NCBI RefSeq assembly: GCF_051622035.1 | Contig: NC_135360.1 | Location: 10,592,001-10,656,000, forward strand | Source: Arctopsyche grandis | Lineage: Eukaryota > Arthropoda > Insecta > Trichoptera > Hydropsychidae | DNA length: 64,000 bases | Direction of reading: 5' to 3' | Part shown: positions 11,521 through 24,578 of the stretch, in pieces | How positions within the stretch are numbered: the stretch's first letter is position 1 | Layout: every line of letters begins with the position of its first letter | Program-made: the position numbers and the translations under genes | Notes under the pieces: generated by a model | What the model was told of the DNA's origin: nothing | Seen by the model: the letters and a program-made list of their open reading frames with translations, nothing else | Databases searched by the model: none

Positions 11521-13026
11521 ACGGTTTGTGTTTGAAAAAATTTAAGTAGTTATGTAAAAAAATAATCTAACTACATGTGTCGCCTTGTAGTAGTAATTCC
11601 AGTAATGGCACATATTATGTATGTTTGTAATAAAAATAAAGTAATTTTTTAAGATTCATAGGGAAGTAAGTTTAGGCCAAATGTGAAACGAAATGCTTTA
11701 GCTTAGTAAGCGACGTCTATCGGTTGTTTTTGAAACTTCTACAACTTGATCTTCGCCTCTGACGTTGCGATGCTCATTCGCGTGTTGTGGGGTGCAGGGG
11801 ATGTACGCACGCATAATCTCTATTTTTTTTCTAGACTTTTCTATATTTCACTTCGCTAACGATTCAATCATTCCTACAGTCTTCCGATCGTTTTGAAAAT
11901 TTGCCATTTTGCGCGGCTTGGTCAAGGATGGAAATTTAAATCGATTCTGATATTTCGATGGTGAAAAATAAACGTAATAGACACGTTTTGGTCATCCTGA
12001 CGTTCTCATTATCTCTCATATATATTTTTACTTCACCAATTTACATCTTCAACTGAAAAGCTAACACTTTTATCGAGCGTAGCCTTCCGCATATTCATTT
12101 TTTATTTAAATATGTAGTCAATGATCAAATCTATCAACTCATCCGCTTCATTGTTTTGAAACATCCCAAAAGAAAGGTGCAAAATTTTACAGCATAGTCG
12201 GCATCACAGGCTAACCTCTCGTACCCACCCTAATTCATCCTCACAATTTCATCCGACCCCCGTAAAAAAGCGAAACTGGTATGTTATCTCGCGTCTTCTT
12301 GCGTTAGTGCTCATTAGGCGACACGTTGGCGCTTCCGTCGAGCTTTTTAAATGGGGCGCAGCTAGGCACAGGGGCGCCGAACCATTATTACACACCAAAC
12401 GAGTGCCAGTAATGGCGTCCGTCTGTCCGTCCTCACCCTCTCCACCCCCATTACGGAAATAGAAAGCTTTCAGGTGTCGGGGCCCAGCTAGCGGCTCGTT
12501 ACGGCCAATCTGTCAATATTGACAAACGTCGACATTAATGATCCATTACGATGCACGGGCCTGGCCGGTTGGTTCGAAATAGACGAAGCGCCGAGGTCGC
12601 GACCCCTGACTGTTGCGGAAAATGGCGACCGGTGCTAAACCCCGCCTCGATTTCCACCCGCTGGGTTATTGGACTCGCCAGGTGAGTCCCTTTGCACTAA
12701 TTAGCTACGGTGGTGCATCCTGGCCGGTGCAAAACACGCCTAATGTCGGATAATTGGGTTGCTCGTTCAACTGTTGTTTGTGGTTGTTTGACGATTAGTT
12801 ATTCATTACAGCAGAATCAAGCTGAATCAAACTGGGGCTCAGGTGAAAGGTCTATAGGTTGACCCGGTACAATTAAGATGATCTCAATTTGTAAAAGGTT
12901 TTAAATAGTAGCACAAGGAACTGGAGGAACTTGATAAAAGCGTTGGTACTACGGCCTAATCTTAAGAAGAACAGTTAGTGCCAAATCCAGTTTCCACTCG
13001 GTTCAATCCAACTAGAATGACTTGCA
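11521..13026. other. Spacer with a dispersed repeat and a GC-rich island
   Basis: 11,870-12,080 resembles 19,150-19,335: both have CCGATCGTTTT, then a TTTGCCAT stretch, then GATGGTG followed by AAAATA. 12,180-12,830 is a GC-rich, CpG-bearing island with many TAAT-type and GC-type short motifs and a candidate coding exon at 12,622. No known gene is visible. Confidence 0.35.
12622..12681 (+). CDS. Candidate 20-codon first exon, product unknown
   Basis: An ATG in good context (GGAAAATGGCG) opens a frame of 20 codons that runs to CAG followed by GTGAGT, a consensus 5' splice site. The peptide starts MATGAKPRLDFHPLGYW. An in-frame TGA lies 13 bp upstream, so the ATG would be the true start. It sits in a GC-rich island. 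No downstream exon that joins it was identified and I do not recognise the peptide. It may equally be non-coding DNA that happens to have these signals. Confidence 0.25.
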
Positions 13027-13035
13027 TACAAACAA

Positions 13036-13976
13036 CTAGTGCTTCCAATCCCGGAAGGTTTCGTCAGCACCGGGATTGCGGTGCTGGGAAATTTCGATCC
13101 CGGGATCCCGGTGCTAGCACCAGGTATCCGGTGTATAAGGAAAAAAAAGTTCAATTGCACATACATTTCAAAAAAAAGTTCAATTACACATACATTTAAA
13201 ATCTTATTACAATAGAAATAATATAGAATACTGTGTACTATATGAAAAAAATATATAATACACAGTATTCGTTTATTTATTTTTATTATACAGATCTGAA
13301 TTTAATTTTTATTTTTTATTTTAAAATAAGTTCGAAGTTAGCTTAAACGAAACAATCCATCTAATATAAAAACTCCAATTAAATTAACTTTATGTAAAAA
13401 AAATATCATACCAACGAATTTTATTCAATAATAAATTTTAATATAGTTTATATTTAATATACTTTGTATATATCGAAGAACTGGAAATATAAATATTATA
13501 ATAAAATGTACTTACATCAAAATAGATAATCTTAGTACGATCAACAGAAACAACAGCGTCTTAGACTCTTAGCACAACACACACACCGCGTAACGAGATG
13601 TAAACACTTGAAAATCCCCTGTATGACTGAGAAAATCATATTCGATCCCAAATAACACAGGTCTCATAAAAATAAAAAAAAATGTCAATATGCTTCGAAT
13701 ATCATTGCAGTTGAGGACAAAATCTGCATTACAATTCAGGCCGTGCGTAATATTTCGAGGAAACGGCGAGCTGGGGTGAGACGCTTCAGTGCAAAAAATG
13801 TATTATGACTGTTATTGTTCGGTGTATAATGTTGTTACACGATTTTTCCATATTATTTTTGTAAAATAATATTTTTAAAGAAATTTCTGCCAGCACCGTA
13901 ATCCCGGTATTCAGACTAGTTTCAGCACCGGGATTCACGGTACCAGAAAACACCGGGATCCCGGGATTGGAAGCCT
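13036..13976. mobile_element. Non-autonomous hAT-like element, about 940 bp
   Basis: The ends hold GCTTCCAATCCCGG and its exact inverted partner CCGGGATTGGAAGC, followed inward by further CCGGGAT repeats. TACAAACAA flanks both sides (13,027-13,035 and 13,977-13,985). The 8- to 9-bp duplication and the terminus fit hAT. The interior is AT-rich and lacks a transposase frame. Confidence 0.7.
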
Positions 13977-13985
13977 TACAAACAA

Positions 13986-15620
13986 TACATGTAACTGACA
14001 ATTTGTTTAAAATAGGCAAAAAATTAAATTGTCAGTATTTTAATCAATTTCTATTTTATTAACAAAATGGTCTGAATTATATTATTAAATGTCAGTATAA
14101 ATAACAAACGGACAGTACAAAAAAAATTAAAATCTCAAGTATGTAGGTACATTCGCCAGAACAAATAACAACGCCTGTTCGATGGTCTATCAAGATCGTA
14201 TCAGAATGTGTCTTATCAGGATGTTGATAGTGTTGATACCAACCAAAAAGTAACACTGGCCTTTCATGCATAGCTATGCATAGGCAGAGTGTTTAGAAAC
14301 TCACCGTGTAACTATGTATGACCTTTTGCCTTTATATGAAATAAACACCGTTTGATCTAGCCCGCGTATTGAATACAGAATCCTTCGCATCCTGATACTA
14401 AATGTTGTTTATCGCTTATTTTTGAGCGGTAAAATTCAAAAGGAATCCAGCAACACATACACTTGATTAATTTTGAACCATCATATCTTCCAAATTCTAA
14501 TATAAATGCTAGTACATGGTTTGGGTCTTATTTAAGAAAAAAACTATATATATTGTGTACATATATTTAATGTTTATGGTACTTTTGACTTGGGCAACAC
14601 GAATGTTGACAGAGTTAACAATATGCAACCTGGGAGTAAGACCTGTGAAAGTTCCAAAAATGATCATAACCCTGACGAAACACGCTAATTTTATCCACAC
14701 ACGTATATACATATATATATAAAGTAAAAACATCCAAATTCATCCCGACGAGTGTCAATTCCAAGAGATCCCAATTAGCTTGGCGTCGATGAAATTAATG
14801 GATGGACGTTTCCAACACCACACATTTGCCATCCCTCGACACTATAATTTCGCCATCTGCAATGTGACCGTGTAATTTGTCATTCGAATGCGAAGCTCCG
14901 TCATTTTTTTGGGGTAATTGGCGCGAAAATTCGACAACCCCCACCCCAAAGATAAAAATATGGACGCGGCGAGTGTGTACAAATATGTACGTAAGGATAT
15001 AAAAGAGTACACGTGTTCGAGGAGGGTACATTCGTATACGACACGTATCACCTGTTGATTCAGACAGCTCGATCTGATAACGACACATGTATGTATTATA
15101 TATACGTATGTACATATATATGTAGATATATAGGGGTGTTGATACTGTATTATTATTATGTAGGTATTTGTCGAATAAATTATGTACTGGCTGATTTTTC
15201 TTTCATCGTCTCGCACGTCCCTGGGGCCGCTCATGAATTACTAATTGCGTGGAGAATACTTCAAAAGCTCCAAAATGATAATAATAATAATCAACTCTGC
15301 TTTCCTCTAATTAAAAAAAAGCAAATGAGGACTATATAGATTCAACAGGAAAAAATTCCCACTTCCGTCTTACTAATTTTTCCCCATTCATTTTTATTTT
15401 AGTCGTGGTATTACGTTTAAGTACAAAGTCGGTGTGGTTCAAAGGAAAAGGATTTCGACGAAAATATATGTCATACGTATGTTCAAAATTTATTGTCTGA
15501 ATGTGGTCGTATGCAATGCAAGTAATGAATTAGATAAGGTTAGCAATGGAAGTTTTTTTTTACATGTGTACATATTATGCTCAGAAAACGCTTTGGTCCT
15601 AAACTTTTGACCGTTACTGT
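13986..15620. other. AT-rich spacer, possible LTR fragment
   Basis: About 14,190-14,405 starts near TGTCTTATCAGGATG, holds AATAAA, and ends near CATCCTGATACTA. The pattern is LTR-like or fold-back-like, but I see no second LTR, primer site or coding region. Open frames of 106-130 codons at 14,795-15,234 (-) and 15,013-15,339 (+) overlap in AT-rich DNA and are not recognisable. Confidence 0.3.
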
Positions 15621-15624
15621 ATAT

Positions 15625-16514
15625 GTTACAGTTGAAGTGTATCTTCTAGATATAATGTAATATATGACTAGTTGGAGTACATATTCCAACTAACCTGATA
15701 CCAACTACCGCTATAGTTGAATTGTATTTTCAGCTGTAATATATTTTGACTAGTTGGAATATATTCCACCTAACCCACGTAAGTTGGTTCATATGGCGAA
15801 TTACATTCCAAGTGGTCTAAATATATTACAACTGAACATAAGTTGATGGAGAGGTTAGGTTTTCGTGAAAACATCATTTGATCAGTAAATTGTGTTGCAA
15901 AGTCACATTTTCATTACTATTCATTACTCGTTACCTTTATTCGCAATACCAGGTATCAAAATTAAAGTACACCATTTAATTTTCAATGTTTCAAAATATT
16001 TTTTTTCTATACACATATGTATGTTTTATGTTACAGTTGAAGTGTATCTTCCAGTTGAAATATATTTTGACTAGTTGGAATATATTCTATCTAACCTGGT
16101 ACCAACTACCGTTTATTTTCAGTTGTAATATATTTTGACTAGTTGGAATATATTCCGTCTAACCCACGTAAATTGATTCATATGGCGAATTCATATGATT
16201 CCAACTGGTCAGAATATATTACAAATTAAAATACAGTTCAACTATAAATTGGTGCCAGGTAAGATTTTCGTGAAAACGTCACTCGACTAGTAAATTGAGT
16301 TGGAAAGTCACATTTTTTTGTGACTTGATTCGTAAAGTCACATTCGTAAAAGCATCTTAGCTGTTAAAACTCAACTGCTAAATTACAACTGGCGCACTTT
16401 GTTGTGTATTTGCGCTTGTAGGGATTAATTTTCTAGTTGAACTGTATTCGAATATGAATGACCTAAATCGTCAATTGGAATATATTACACCTGGAAATAC
16501 ACTTCGACTGTAAC
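15625..16514. mobile_element. Inverted-repeat element with GTTACAGTTGAAG ends
   Basis: It begins GTTACAGTTGAAGTGTAT and ends with the inverse ATACACTTCGACTGTAAC. The interior is a mosaic of the same words in both orientations (GACTAGTTGGAATATATTCC; TTCATATGGCGAATT). A second internal start at about 16,030 suggests one copy inserted in or duplicated within another. It matches 51,334-51,833. No transposase frame. Confidence 0.6.
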
Positions 16515-16527
16515 ATACATACATATA

Positions 16528-16580
16528 TAACAGGAAGATCTAGCAGGCAAACCCAACGCGCTTTTCCTGGCCAATTACGA
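16528..16580 (-). repeat. Isolated hairpin tail
   Basis: On the - strand this is GGCCAGGAAAAGCGCGTTGG then a CTTCCTG pairing arm, the same tail as at 2438-2486. The adjoining AATTGGCC context and the TTGTTTATCAATGTTCG upstream stretch are also shared with that copy. Confidence 0.5.
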
Positions 16581-18430
16581 ACATTGATAAACAACAGTAT
16601 CATAGAGATATCTATGGAAAAATTCGATAGACTAATATTTCTAGGAATACATACATACATTTGTATGAAGAGAGTGGATAGCATATGTAGGTATCATAAT
16701 TAACAAATTAAAGATGGTTTTTCGCTTAACGTACGTACCTCGTAAATCAAGGGATGGGTTTATTTTGAGCAAAATCGAATTTTTCAATAACTTATATTAT
16801 ATTTTCATAGAATGTAGATCACTTTTATGATTTAATATATGTACATATGTAGTTTCACAAGCTGTATCCAACTCACGTACAACCACAAGTATGGACAGCA
16901 TAATGAATGACAAAATTGTATTCTATTATATATTGTTACAAAGTATTGGACTTATCCAATTGAGTTCTAAATTAATACATTTTTCCAGCTAATACACATA
17001 GACGATAACAATTCGTCGTTAATCATTCGCTATCCGTACAAATCCGTGCTTTAGATATAAACGCACCGTTAATCTCAATCCAATACTGACGACTCGCTAA
17101 TATAGATAGGGGGTGGGTGGGTGGGTGGTTGGTTCTAGAAGTAAAAAAAAAATCAGACGAAACACAGATAAAGTCGACGACTGTACCCCAGCTATCGAGG
17201 TTTACGGTCGCGAATCAGGGGCGCGTTTTTATTTTCCCGGCGGAAAACTGAGCATGATTTTCCAATTTGTCTAAGTGGACAGGTCTCGTGTTTCCACGCC
17301 GGTCGGATTTGGCTATCAATTTTCCGTGCGAGTAAATTGGGGGGAAACGAAATAATAATATTATTATGTAAATGCCACCAGACACACGGAATACAGTGGT
17401 CTTTATGCGCGACAGCTATGTATAGTGTGTGTGTGTGTCTTAATGTTGGAGAAAAATTGGGGGAGGGGTGTAGAGGATTTTCCTCTGGAGTTATTCCTTT
17501 GTCGTTTTAAGAGCCGCTTTATTCTTGTATATATTATATGATAGTACGTGTCGAATGAATGGGGGACGGGGGAAAAAAGATTGACGAAACCTGCGCCCAC
17601 CTCATCAGGGAATTCGGTTATGAATATTTCGCCTTTTTGAAGGGTTTTCCTTTTTATTCATTTCGAAGAAAATGAAAGGGATTTTTCTTTTACCTTTATT
17701 TTAATTCAATTTCATAATATGTCAAATTTTTAGATGCGCATATGAATTGATTTTGGTTACGCAAAATGAATCCAACCTTGGTGCAATCGATTATGTTTAT
17801 GCTCTACTTTTTCTTCACATTTAATTAATATTTTATCGATAGTAAATATTATACAATCGGTTTGAACGCTTTGTTCAATCGGTCCGTGAATAATTCGACT
17901 TCTTTATTAATCATCAATAAACTTCATACACATACATACATACATTAATTTATTGTTTGATATATTTACTGCCAATATTATCGTAAAAGACGTATTATAT
18001 GTGTTAAGATTGAAAACAAATGTATTTTTAAAATCTTTTCTTAACTTTCGTTTTTTTTTTTTGTATTGTTTTTTATCTTTTGTTGTTTTTTTTATGTAAT
18101 ATAATGTGTATGAATTTTTCGGTCGTAGCAACCATTAATGTCACTTATGTATGATTCAATTTGAAAAATCAAATACACGTATAACAAGGCTTCAATCTAT
18201 TTTGACCATATACTACGAATATGAGATTTGGAGTTGGAAATAGAATTAATCTTTAATATAAACATTGTAAAATCATATTTCTCATCTAACTTTCCATTAT
18301 TACAATTCGGAATAGTATTTGCAAATTAGTCAAAAATCGAGTTAAAAAATTAAATACATACATATATGTACATATATACATATCTATAAACTTATTTTCC
18401 TTCGTTTTGAATATCCATACGATTACATAC
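16581..18430. other. Spacer with a GC-richer island at 17,010-17,640
   Basis: The island has GGGTGGGTGGGTGG, CCCGGCGGAAAAC and CCACGCCGGTCGG and no recognisable frame. The flanks are AT-rich with CATA/TACA short repeats. No gene recognised. Confidence 0.35.
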
Positions 18431-18431
18431 G

Positions 18432-18740
18432 TAATCGGTAGTATAGCTCGGCGGTTACGTCAATGGTAACTACCGAGAAGTTCCCAGGTTCAAGCCCTGG
18501 GTTGACCTCGTTTGATATGAATTTATTCCGAGTGTTTCTGCAGTGCTGCTGGTCAGACTTAGATATTTGTGACAACAAGTCCATCGTTTCCTATCAGATT
18601 TTGCTATTTTATAATATTTCCTTGTTGAAACGGTTCCTCGTCAAATTGACAAAACCATCTTGCCTACTATCTGTCACCACTATTTGAATATGATTTCAAA
18701 TTTAGATTTGTACAAGTTTAATACCATATGTGTCGCTCAG
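18432..18740 (+). repeat. tRNA-derived SINE, copy 5
   Basis: The head is GGTAGTATAGCTCGGCGG with B box GGTTCAAGCCC, then GCAGTGCTGCTGGTCAGAC, TCCATCGTTTCCTATCAG and GAAACGGTTCCTCGTCAAAT. The 3' part matches the - strand copy at 4.2 kb. Confidence 0.65.
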
Positions 18741-20780
18741 GGGAAACCCGTAATGGCATAATGGTAAAATATAAATTTAAAAAAATTGTTCGTATACATT
18801 TGGGAAAACATTTCTACAAATTACTGGTTGGTTTGGTGAGCAATCCTCAAATTCTTGCAAAATTGAACTTCAATGTTCCTAGTCAACTCGGGTACATTAT
18901 ATGCTTTTGTTCTATTCTCCTGTGGCACGTACCAATTTTACGACTTCGTCACCTGGTGCAGGGGCATCAAGCTTCTCAACCAGATTTCTATTTACTTAGA
19001 TTTGTTTAATCTGAAATATGCTAATCTATTTGAGGGATTATTCAATTTGAGATCGTAAACGTGTTCTAATATTGTATTTGTTTTTTAAAATCTTTCATTT
19101 TTACATACCTCTTATACATTTCCCTTACGATTACAATTCAGAAAAAATTTTGCCTCTTATCCGATCGTTTTCATACTTTGCCATATTGCTCATTTTGGTC
19201 ATCGATATAAGTAAATGGATCCTCCGCCATTACGATGGTGCAAAAATATCGCGATAGACGCGTTTGAAACTTCTCTCACGAAAATGTGCTTGACGTTTAT
19301 CCAGCGTTTGTTTAGACTGTTCTCACTTTTCGCCATGTCAGATTTCAATTGTTTATACGCCTATTACATTTTCTTTTTTCACTCTTTATTTTTTATGTCT
19401 ATTATTGTTTTACTTTTGCATTCATACTCAGTTTATCGTTTTGTTTTTGTTTGGCTATACTGACGACTTTGAGCTATTCTGTAATGTCATTAATAAATAA
19501 TACACATTCCATAATATATTTATATATAATAATATAATTTATAATTCATAATATATAATTCATGGAACGTGTAATAATTAATACACATTTCATAAATTGA
19601 AATTACCATAAAATTTAATTTTATATTTTTCATTGAAGTTTTTTTTCATTTGTTTCCAGGAAGTTTCTGGTGGATTTTGTTTCAACATATCTTTCCAGCT
19701 GAACAGCTTTCAACAACCTTGTATGTATAAATAGTTTTTAAACCTTTATCGCTACTAAAATGTGTACATTTTTATATTTCAGAAGATCAAAGAAGACTGC
19801 CGAAGAACATATTGAACCTTCACCAAACATCAGTATCTGAACTTTCACAAGTTTGGTTATTATTAAACAGTATCCACTTGCAAATGAAGCATTTTCCACT
19901 AACAAGACGGCAACTTCTAAAAAAAAAACGAGAGCATTTTCATACGAGTAAAACAAATCGCTTTGGCATGATATAAACTACCATATAGCAAGTGTGAAAA
20001 ATTCGCACACACGTCCTACACAGATAGATATAAAAGGTGGAGCTGCTAGCATTACACCGCTTTGTCACCCTGTCCCATAGTGTCGGTGTCAAATTCGTCG
20101 AGAGAGAGGACCTGATCAATTTATCTTTCGGTGACGAGCGATTTTGAACCGACCTGACCCTATCTAATAAGGCGAAGATCGAATACGAGCCGACCACCAT
20201 CCAATTTCCGATGTCCACTTCCGTTTTGGGATTGTAAACCAGCTTATATATGCAGAGACTTACTGACAAGTTATATATGTACATAATTACTTACTGCAAC
20301 TCGAAGGTATGAACACTCATGGGCCTGAAGTTATGCTCCTACCTGTGCATTTAAATATAGGTGAGCAAACTTTCAGGTGTGTAAGTGTCATCCGATTCAA
20401 CAGTACATATGTAATTCTGATTGGAAAGAATTTATAGAAGAAACCTAACCAATGATTTTATAAAAAAATATGTTTATATTAATTTTTATTTGTTTTATAA
20501 ATAATCAATAGTGATAGACCCGATAAAAATTTCATCGGGTGTATTATTCATAAGTAAAAATTATCTATCTATGTACCTACATATAAACAATATAAAAATT
20601 ATTTATTAATTAAATTAATTTTCAGTAGATGGCGCCAAATGCTCGTGGCACTATTTTCCAAGAGAAAATATTGATAGCAAACAAATATATAAAGGTTTTT
20701 ACTTGATTTTATCACCCAAAACATCTAACTATTGAATTCAGTACTCACTTTTACCATAACAATACAACATTTTATATTAA
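18741..20780. other. AT-rich spacer
   Basis: 19,150-19,335 is the partner of the dispersed repeat at 11,870-12,080. 19,940-20,284 holds a 114-codon - strand frame in a slightly GC-richer patch. I do not recognise it and it may be a TE remnant. Otherwise nothing is visible. Confidence 0.3.
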
Positions 20781-20783
20781 ATT

Positions 20784-21255
20784 AACCAGCAGCGTGGTCT
20801 AGTGGTGAATTTTGAATTATTTCGTACTTGATGTTACGAGTTCGATTCCCCGCTAAGTCTCGCTGTTGGCCAGACCTTGATTTGTCTAGGTCGATCGTTT
20901 CTTATCAGAATTTGCCAATTTTTCTGATTTTCATTGAAACGATTCCTGTAAAATTGGCGTTTCCTTCCCAATTTTCTGTTGCGAACCTTTATGTAGTTAT
21001 TGTTATATCTTAGGTTTCGCCATATTGCTCACCATAGATGTCTCTGTGGTTTTTTATCGAATATAAAATTCGTATTGTTACATGAAAGTTATTCATCGTT
21101 ATTTATCGTATTAATACGATGTTTGTAATATATGTATACTGACCATAGATGTCAGATATTATTTATATTTACATGTATCTATGTAATAATTATGTGGACC
21201 AGGAAGGCGCATTTGGGGTTTACCTGTTAAGCCTTCCTGGTATATTTGTAAAATA
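20784..21255 (+). repeat. tRNA-derived SINE, copy 6, with full tail
   Basis: The head is ACCAGCAGCGTGGTCTAGTG with B box GAGTTCGATTCCCC, and the body has GGTCGATCGTTTCTTATCAG. The 3' hairpin is CCAGGAAGGCGCATTTGGGG and GCCTTCCTGGTATAT, followed by AAATAAAAATAATAAA. Confidence 0.7.
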
Positions 21256-21283
21256 AAAATAATAAATACATTAGCTATATATT

Positions 21284-21445
21284 AGACTAGTGGTGCTACC
21301 CGGCTTCTCTCGGTTCCATTTCTGACGATCTTTTCCGTTTTAGCACGGAAATAATACAAGTAACTTGAAATAGAAATGCAGTCGAACTTAAATTTATTTG
21401 AACCAAAATCAATGATATTATTTAACAACCGACCAATCACAAACG
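21284..21445 (+). repeat. Dispersed repeat, CCCGGCTTC end
   Basis: It starts ACTAGTGGTGCTACCCGGCT and continues with CTGACGATCTTTTCCG and GCACGGAAATAATACAAG. It is the + strand counterpart of 10,255-10,515. Confidence 0.5.
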
Positions 21446-23300
21446 TCTTTGACCAATTCAGCCAATCAGAAACGACAAAATTTTGATGATTTACCGGTAA
21501 ACTGGTATACCAGTATTGCAATATCTAATAGCCATAGCATTTATACAAGTCAATATGCTGCCACTTGTTGCTTGTGTTTGAGATTTTATATTACTTACTT
21601 ACTTGCTTACTTACTTACTTCCTTCTTAACACTTCAAAGAACCCTCATGTGGAATGTTTCAGCTCTTTGTACAATACAACACTCAAACAAACTAATCTGG
21701 GTCAAATCTTACACAGCTATTCATTGTGATGCTGTATTGTGTATTTCCGAAGACGTAACATATTTAGAGATCAAATTGTATTGTAATATATTATATGGAC
21801 AAAGCCTGCATAAATATTAGCTATTCAACACTATATGTACTAAAATTTGTAACATGTCAAAATATGATACACAAGTTCATCGACCCAAATTTTCTCAAAC
21901 GTATAATTTTTTTTTTTTTAGTTTTTATATATTTTTATAACCTCGCTCGCACAGCCATGTGCGGAATAGCATGGCATCATCATTGCTAAAAATATTTGTA
22001 CGAAAATCGGATTACGCACGTTGCGAAATACTCGAAAACGACGGAAATCATCATCGATGACTTGTCTCCTCGATCTCATTAATTAGAATAGCGACACACT
22101 GGGCGGATATGGCGAAACAAATCGTTAGTCATCCAGTGAATCGTGATTGCTTATCGGAATTGTTATGATTTCACTTCCTACCGCAAGTTTGCATACTGCG
22201 TTTGTACAATTCGGTGTTGTAGAGATTTATTTGCAATAAAAAAATATTTAATGCAGTTGTTCAGTATCATTAGCATGATCGATTGAAAATTCCCTTTGGC
22301 CGGGTGTTGGTTTCCAGTCGATCAATCATCATCAGCGCATCCCTCACTCCCCCCCCCCCCCCTCCTCCCGTATCCACCCCTTTCCACCATCGCCGTGTAT
22401 ATATTTAAATTGTGGGGTTTTTATGTTTATTCGGTGGTTTGAGGTACTAATTTAGCAGCCGTTTCTCCGATAAATTTCTCCGGATCAGTCTCGTGGGTAA
22501 CGTTAGCCATCGGAGATCGCAGATCGGAGGCTATGTGGGTCAAACTGGAAGGTTACATTGCCCAAGAACCGACTTTTAAAATCAAGAACACGGTTGTTGC
22601 TCAACTCGATGGCAGTGCTCGCCAATTTTGTCGACTTTTCGCACTGATCGAATCGCATATTCCTTTAAAAGCTGTTTTGTTTCCATATGTTGCCACTTCA
22701 GTGTTTTTAAAGGAACTTCCTGGAAAAGATGCTCTAATGGTTACTAAAGATACTTCACGAAGTTGAGTAATGGGTGCAATTAATATTCAGAGATAAGTTT
22801 TATAATCTACTTTTAGAATAGTGACTGCACTATGACTAAAATGTGTTATCTCACACGCTTATTATCCTTGAGAAGCAATTTTAAGAAAACTGATTTATAT
22901 ATGTACGTAAGTATGTGGCTTTGGGTGCAATGCTGTTGATTTTCAAAAAAAAGAGTTGAAATTTAATCATAATCATGGGTATGTATGTATAGGTATATGT
23001 ATTCTCCTTAATAATAGCATTTTACCATCGTAAATTGTAAAGTAAATGAGATAATGTACCAAAGAATGACCGTTTTGGGAAAATGTATTTTTTTTTTAAA
23101 TTAATTACATTATTTCAGGTTTCAAGCTTAGTTTAAAATATAATATTAAACTTCTTAAATCATCTTTATTATCTTATCAAAATTTATGTATTAAAATATA
23201 CGTGAAACGAATATTGGTAAGTAACATATGTATGCTACGGTACAAGTGTTTACTCCAATTCGTTCATTATAATATACACTAGTATATTTATATACAAACT
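21446..23300. other. Spacer with a GC-richer island at 22,020-22,520
   Basis: A CTTA-rich microsatellite lies at about 21,590-21,620. The island at 22,020-22,520 includes a long C tract near 22,350. A 77-codon frame at 22,533-22,766 begins near GGCTATGTGGGTC and is unrecognised. No gene can be supported. Confidence 0.3.
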
Positions 23301-23302
23301 AT

Positions 23303-23655
23303 TGATTTTAGTATAAGTGCTAACAGTCAAAAGCTATATTCAAGAAGATTCACCCGCTGTCGCATGACACCATTATTTTAGCTGTCAAAACCTTTGGAAT
23401 GTCAAAACGCCAAGTATTTATAAGAGAAATCCTGTGGATACCACAGTATAACGCTGCTATAATTCCCATTTCGGTTAACATTGACGATGTTGCAACCCAG
23501 GGTAAGCATAACGATTGAGAAATTTAACTTATCAAGGTTTGGGCATGAACAAACTAGTTCTTTTGTGTACACTAGAACTGCCCAGATTGACTCGTGTATG
23601 AACAAACTAGTATGTTCATGAACACACGAAATGTGCACTCGAACTGTTAACATGT
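23303..23655. mobile_element. Copy of the TTACAGT/GTTCATGAAC inverted-repeat family
   Basis: It matches the reverse complement of the element at 56,923-57,450 over CAAAAGCTAT, TGTCGCATGA and TTAGCTGTCAAAA, and has the palindromic word AACTAGTATGTTCATGAACA. Its right end is TGCACTCGAACTGTTAACATG. The left end is not clear. Confidence 0.5.
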
Positions 23656-23683
23656 ACATGAAATAAAAAGTATGTTTAAGAAT

Positions 23684-24034
23684 GATCATCTACAGCCATT
23701 CACCATCCACTGCTGGATGAATGCCTCTCCAACACGCTTCCACTCGTCTCTGTTTTACACAGCTCTCATCCATTTCACCCCACACATTTTCATAATTTCA
23801 TCTACCCGTCTTCCCTGCGGTATTCCTTTTACTCTTTTGCATTCTTTCGGGTACCATTCTAGCACTTCTTTTGTCCACCTTTCGTCCATTCTTCTAGCCA
23901 CGTGGGCCGCCCATTGCCATTTCAATCTCTTCACTCTATCCACTATATCCACTACCCTTGTCGTACTTCTCACCCACGTATTCCACGTTTCCTGTATTTC
24001 CTAGTTATGCCAAGCATACAACGTTCCATACTTC
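23684..24034 (-). pseudogene. 5'-truncated LINE, C-terminal end of the RT polyprotein
   Basis: The - strand reads MLGITRKYRKRG, then after a frameshift RVVDIVDRVKRLKWQWAAHV, RWTKEVLEW, RRVDEIMKMCGVKW and WKRVGEAFIQQWMVNG followed by a stop. This is the familiar C-terminus of an insect LINE reverse-transcriptase polyprotein. TAAGAAT flanks the copy (23,677-23,683 and 24,035-24,041), consistent with a short target duplication. There is a frameshift near 23,980 and a stop after KWMRAV. It is a dead copy. Confidence 0.65.
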
Positions 24035-24041
24035 TAAGAAT

Positions 24042-24575
24042 AGTAATATTTAAATATTTAATCTACCGAACGAAGTATGAAAGTATGAAACATCGTACGC
24101 TCAGATTTATTGAGGAAAGACAGGAAGCGAAACTAGTTGAATTAACCGAAGATGATTAGTATTGTTCGAATGATACCCAATTGAGGACGCGAGGAAAGAT
24201 AAATAGGTAAATAGGGAAATTTACCTATATATGTATGTACATGCACATATGAAGGGTTAAATGGATGAAAATTGCTCCGAAAAGACAGACAGTATCCACT
24301 GTCTAAGTGCATTCGTGGGTGAATAATAGAGACCCTGGATTAGGTTAACGGGACTTAGTAAGTGCCCGAACAAAGGAAACGCTGGAGTTCTCACATACCT
24401 GGGCGAGTGCGTGCGTAAACAACCTGTCCTTTATAAGGAGGTACACATGGTAGATCAGATTATTCTGGAGTGAGCATTGGTTCCGTGTGGACCTCTGGAA
24501 TCGTAATAAATGCTGTGAAGCAACTTTGGCCTTTCATTTAGATCCTGAACCCATACATACGCAACAATATTGTTA
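24042..24575. other. Spacer
   Basis: I see nothing with a recognisable coding, RNA or repeat structure. Confidence 0.35.
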
Positions 24576-24578
24576 TTT

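Noticed and set aside
14795..15339. Three overlapping frames of 106-130 codons
   Set aside because: AT-rich, rich in Tyr and Ile from TATA/CATA repeats, opposite strands overlap, and no family is recognised.
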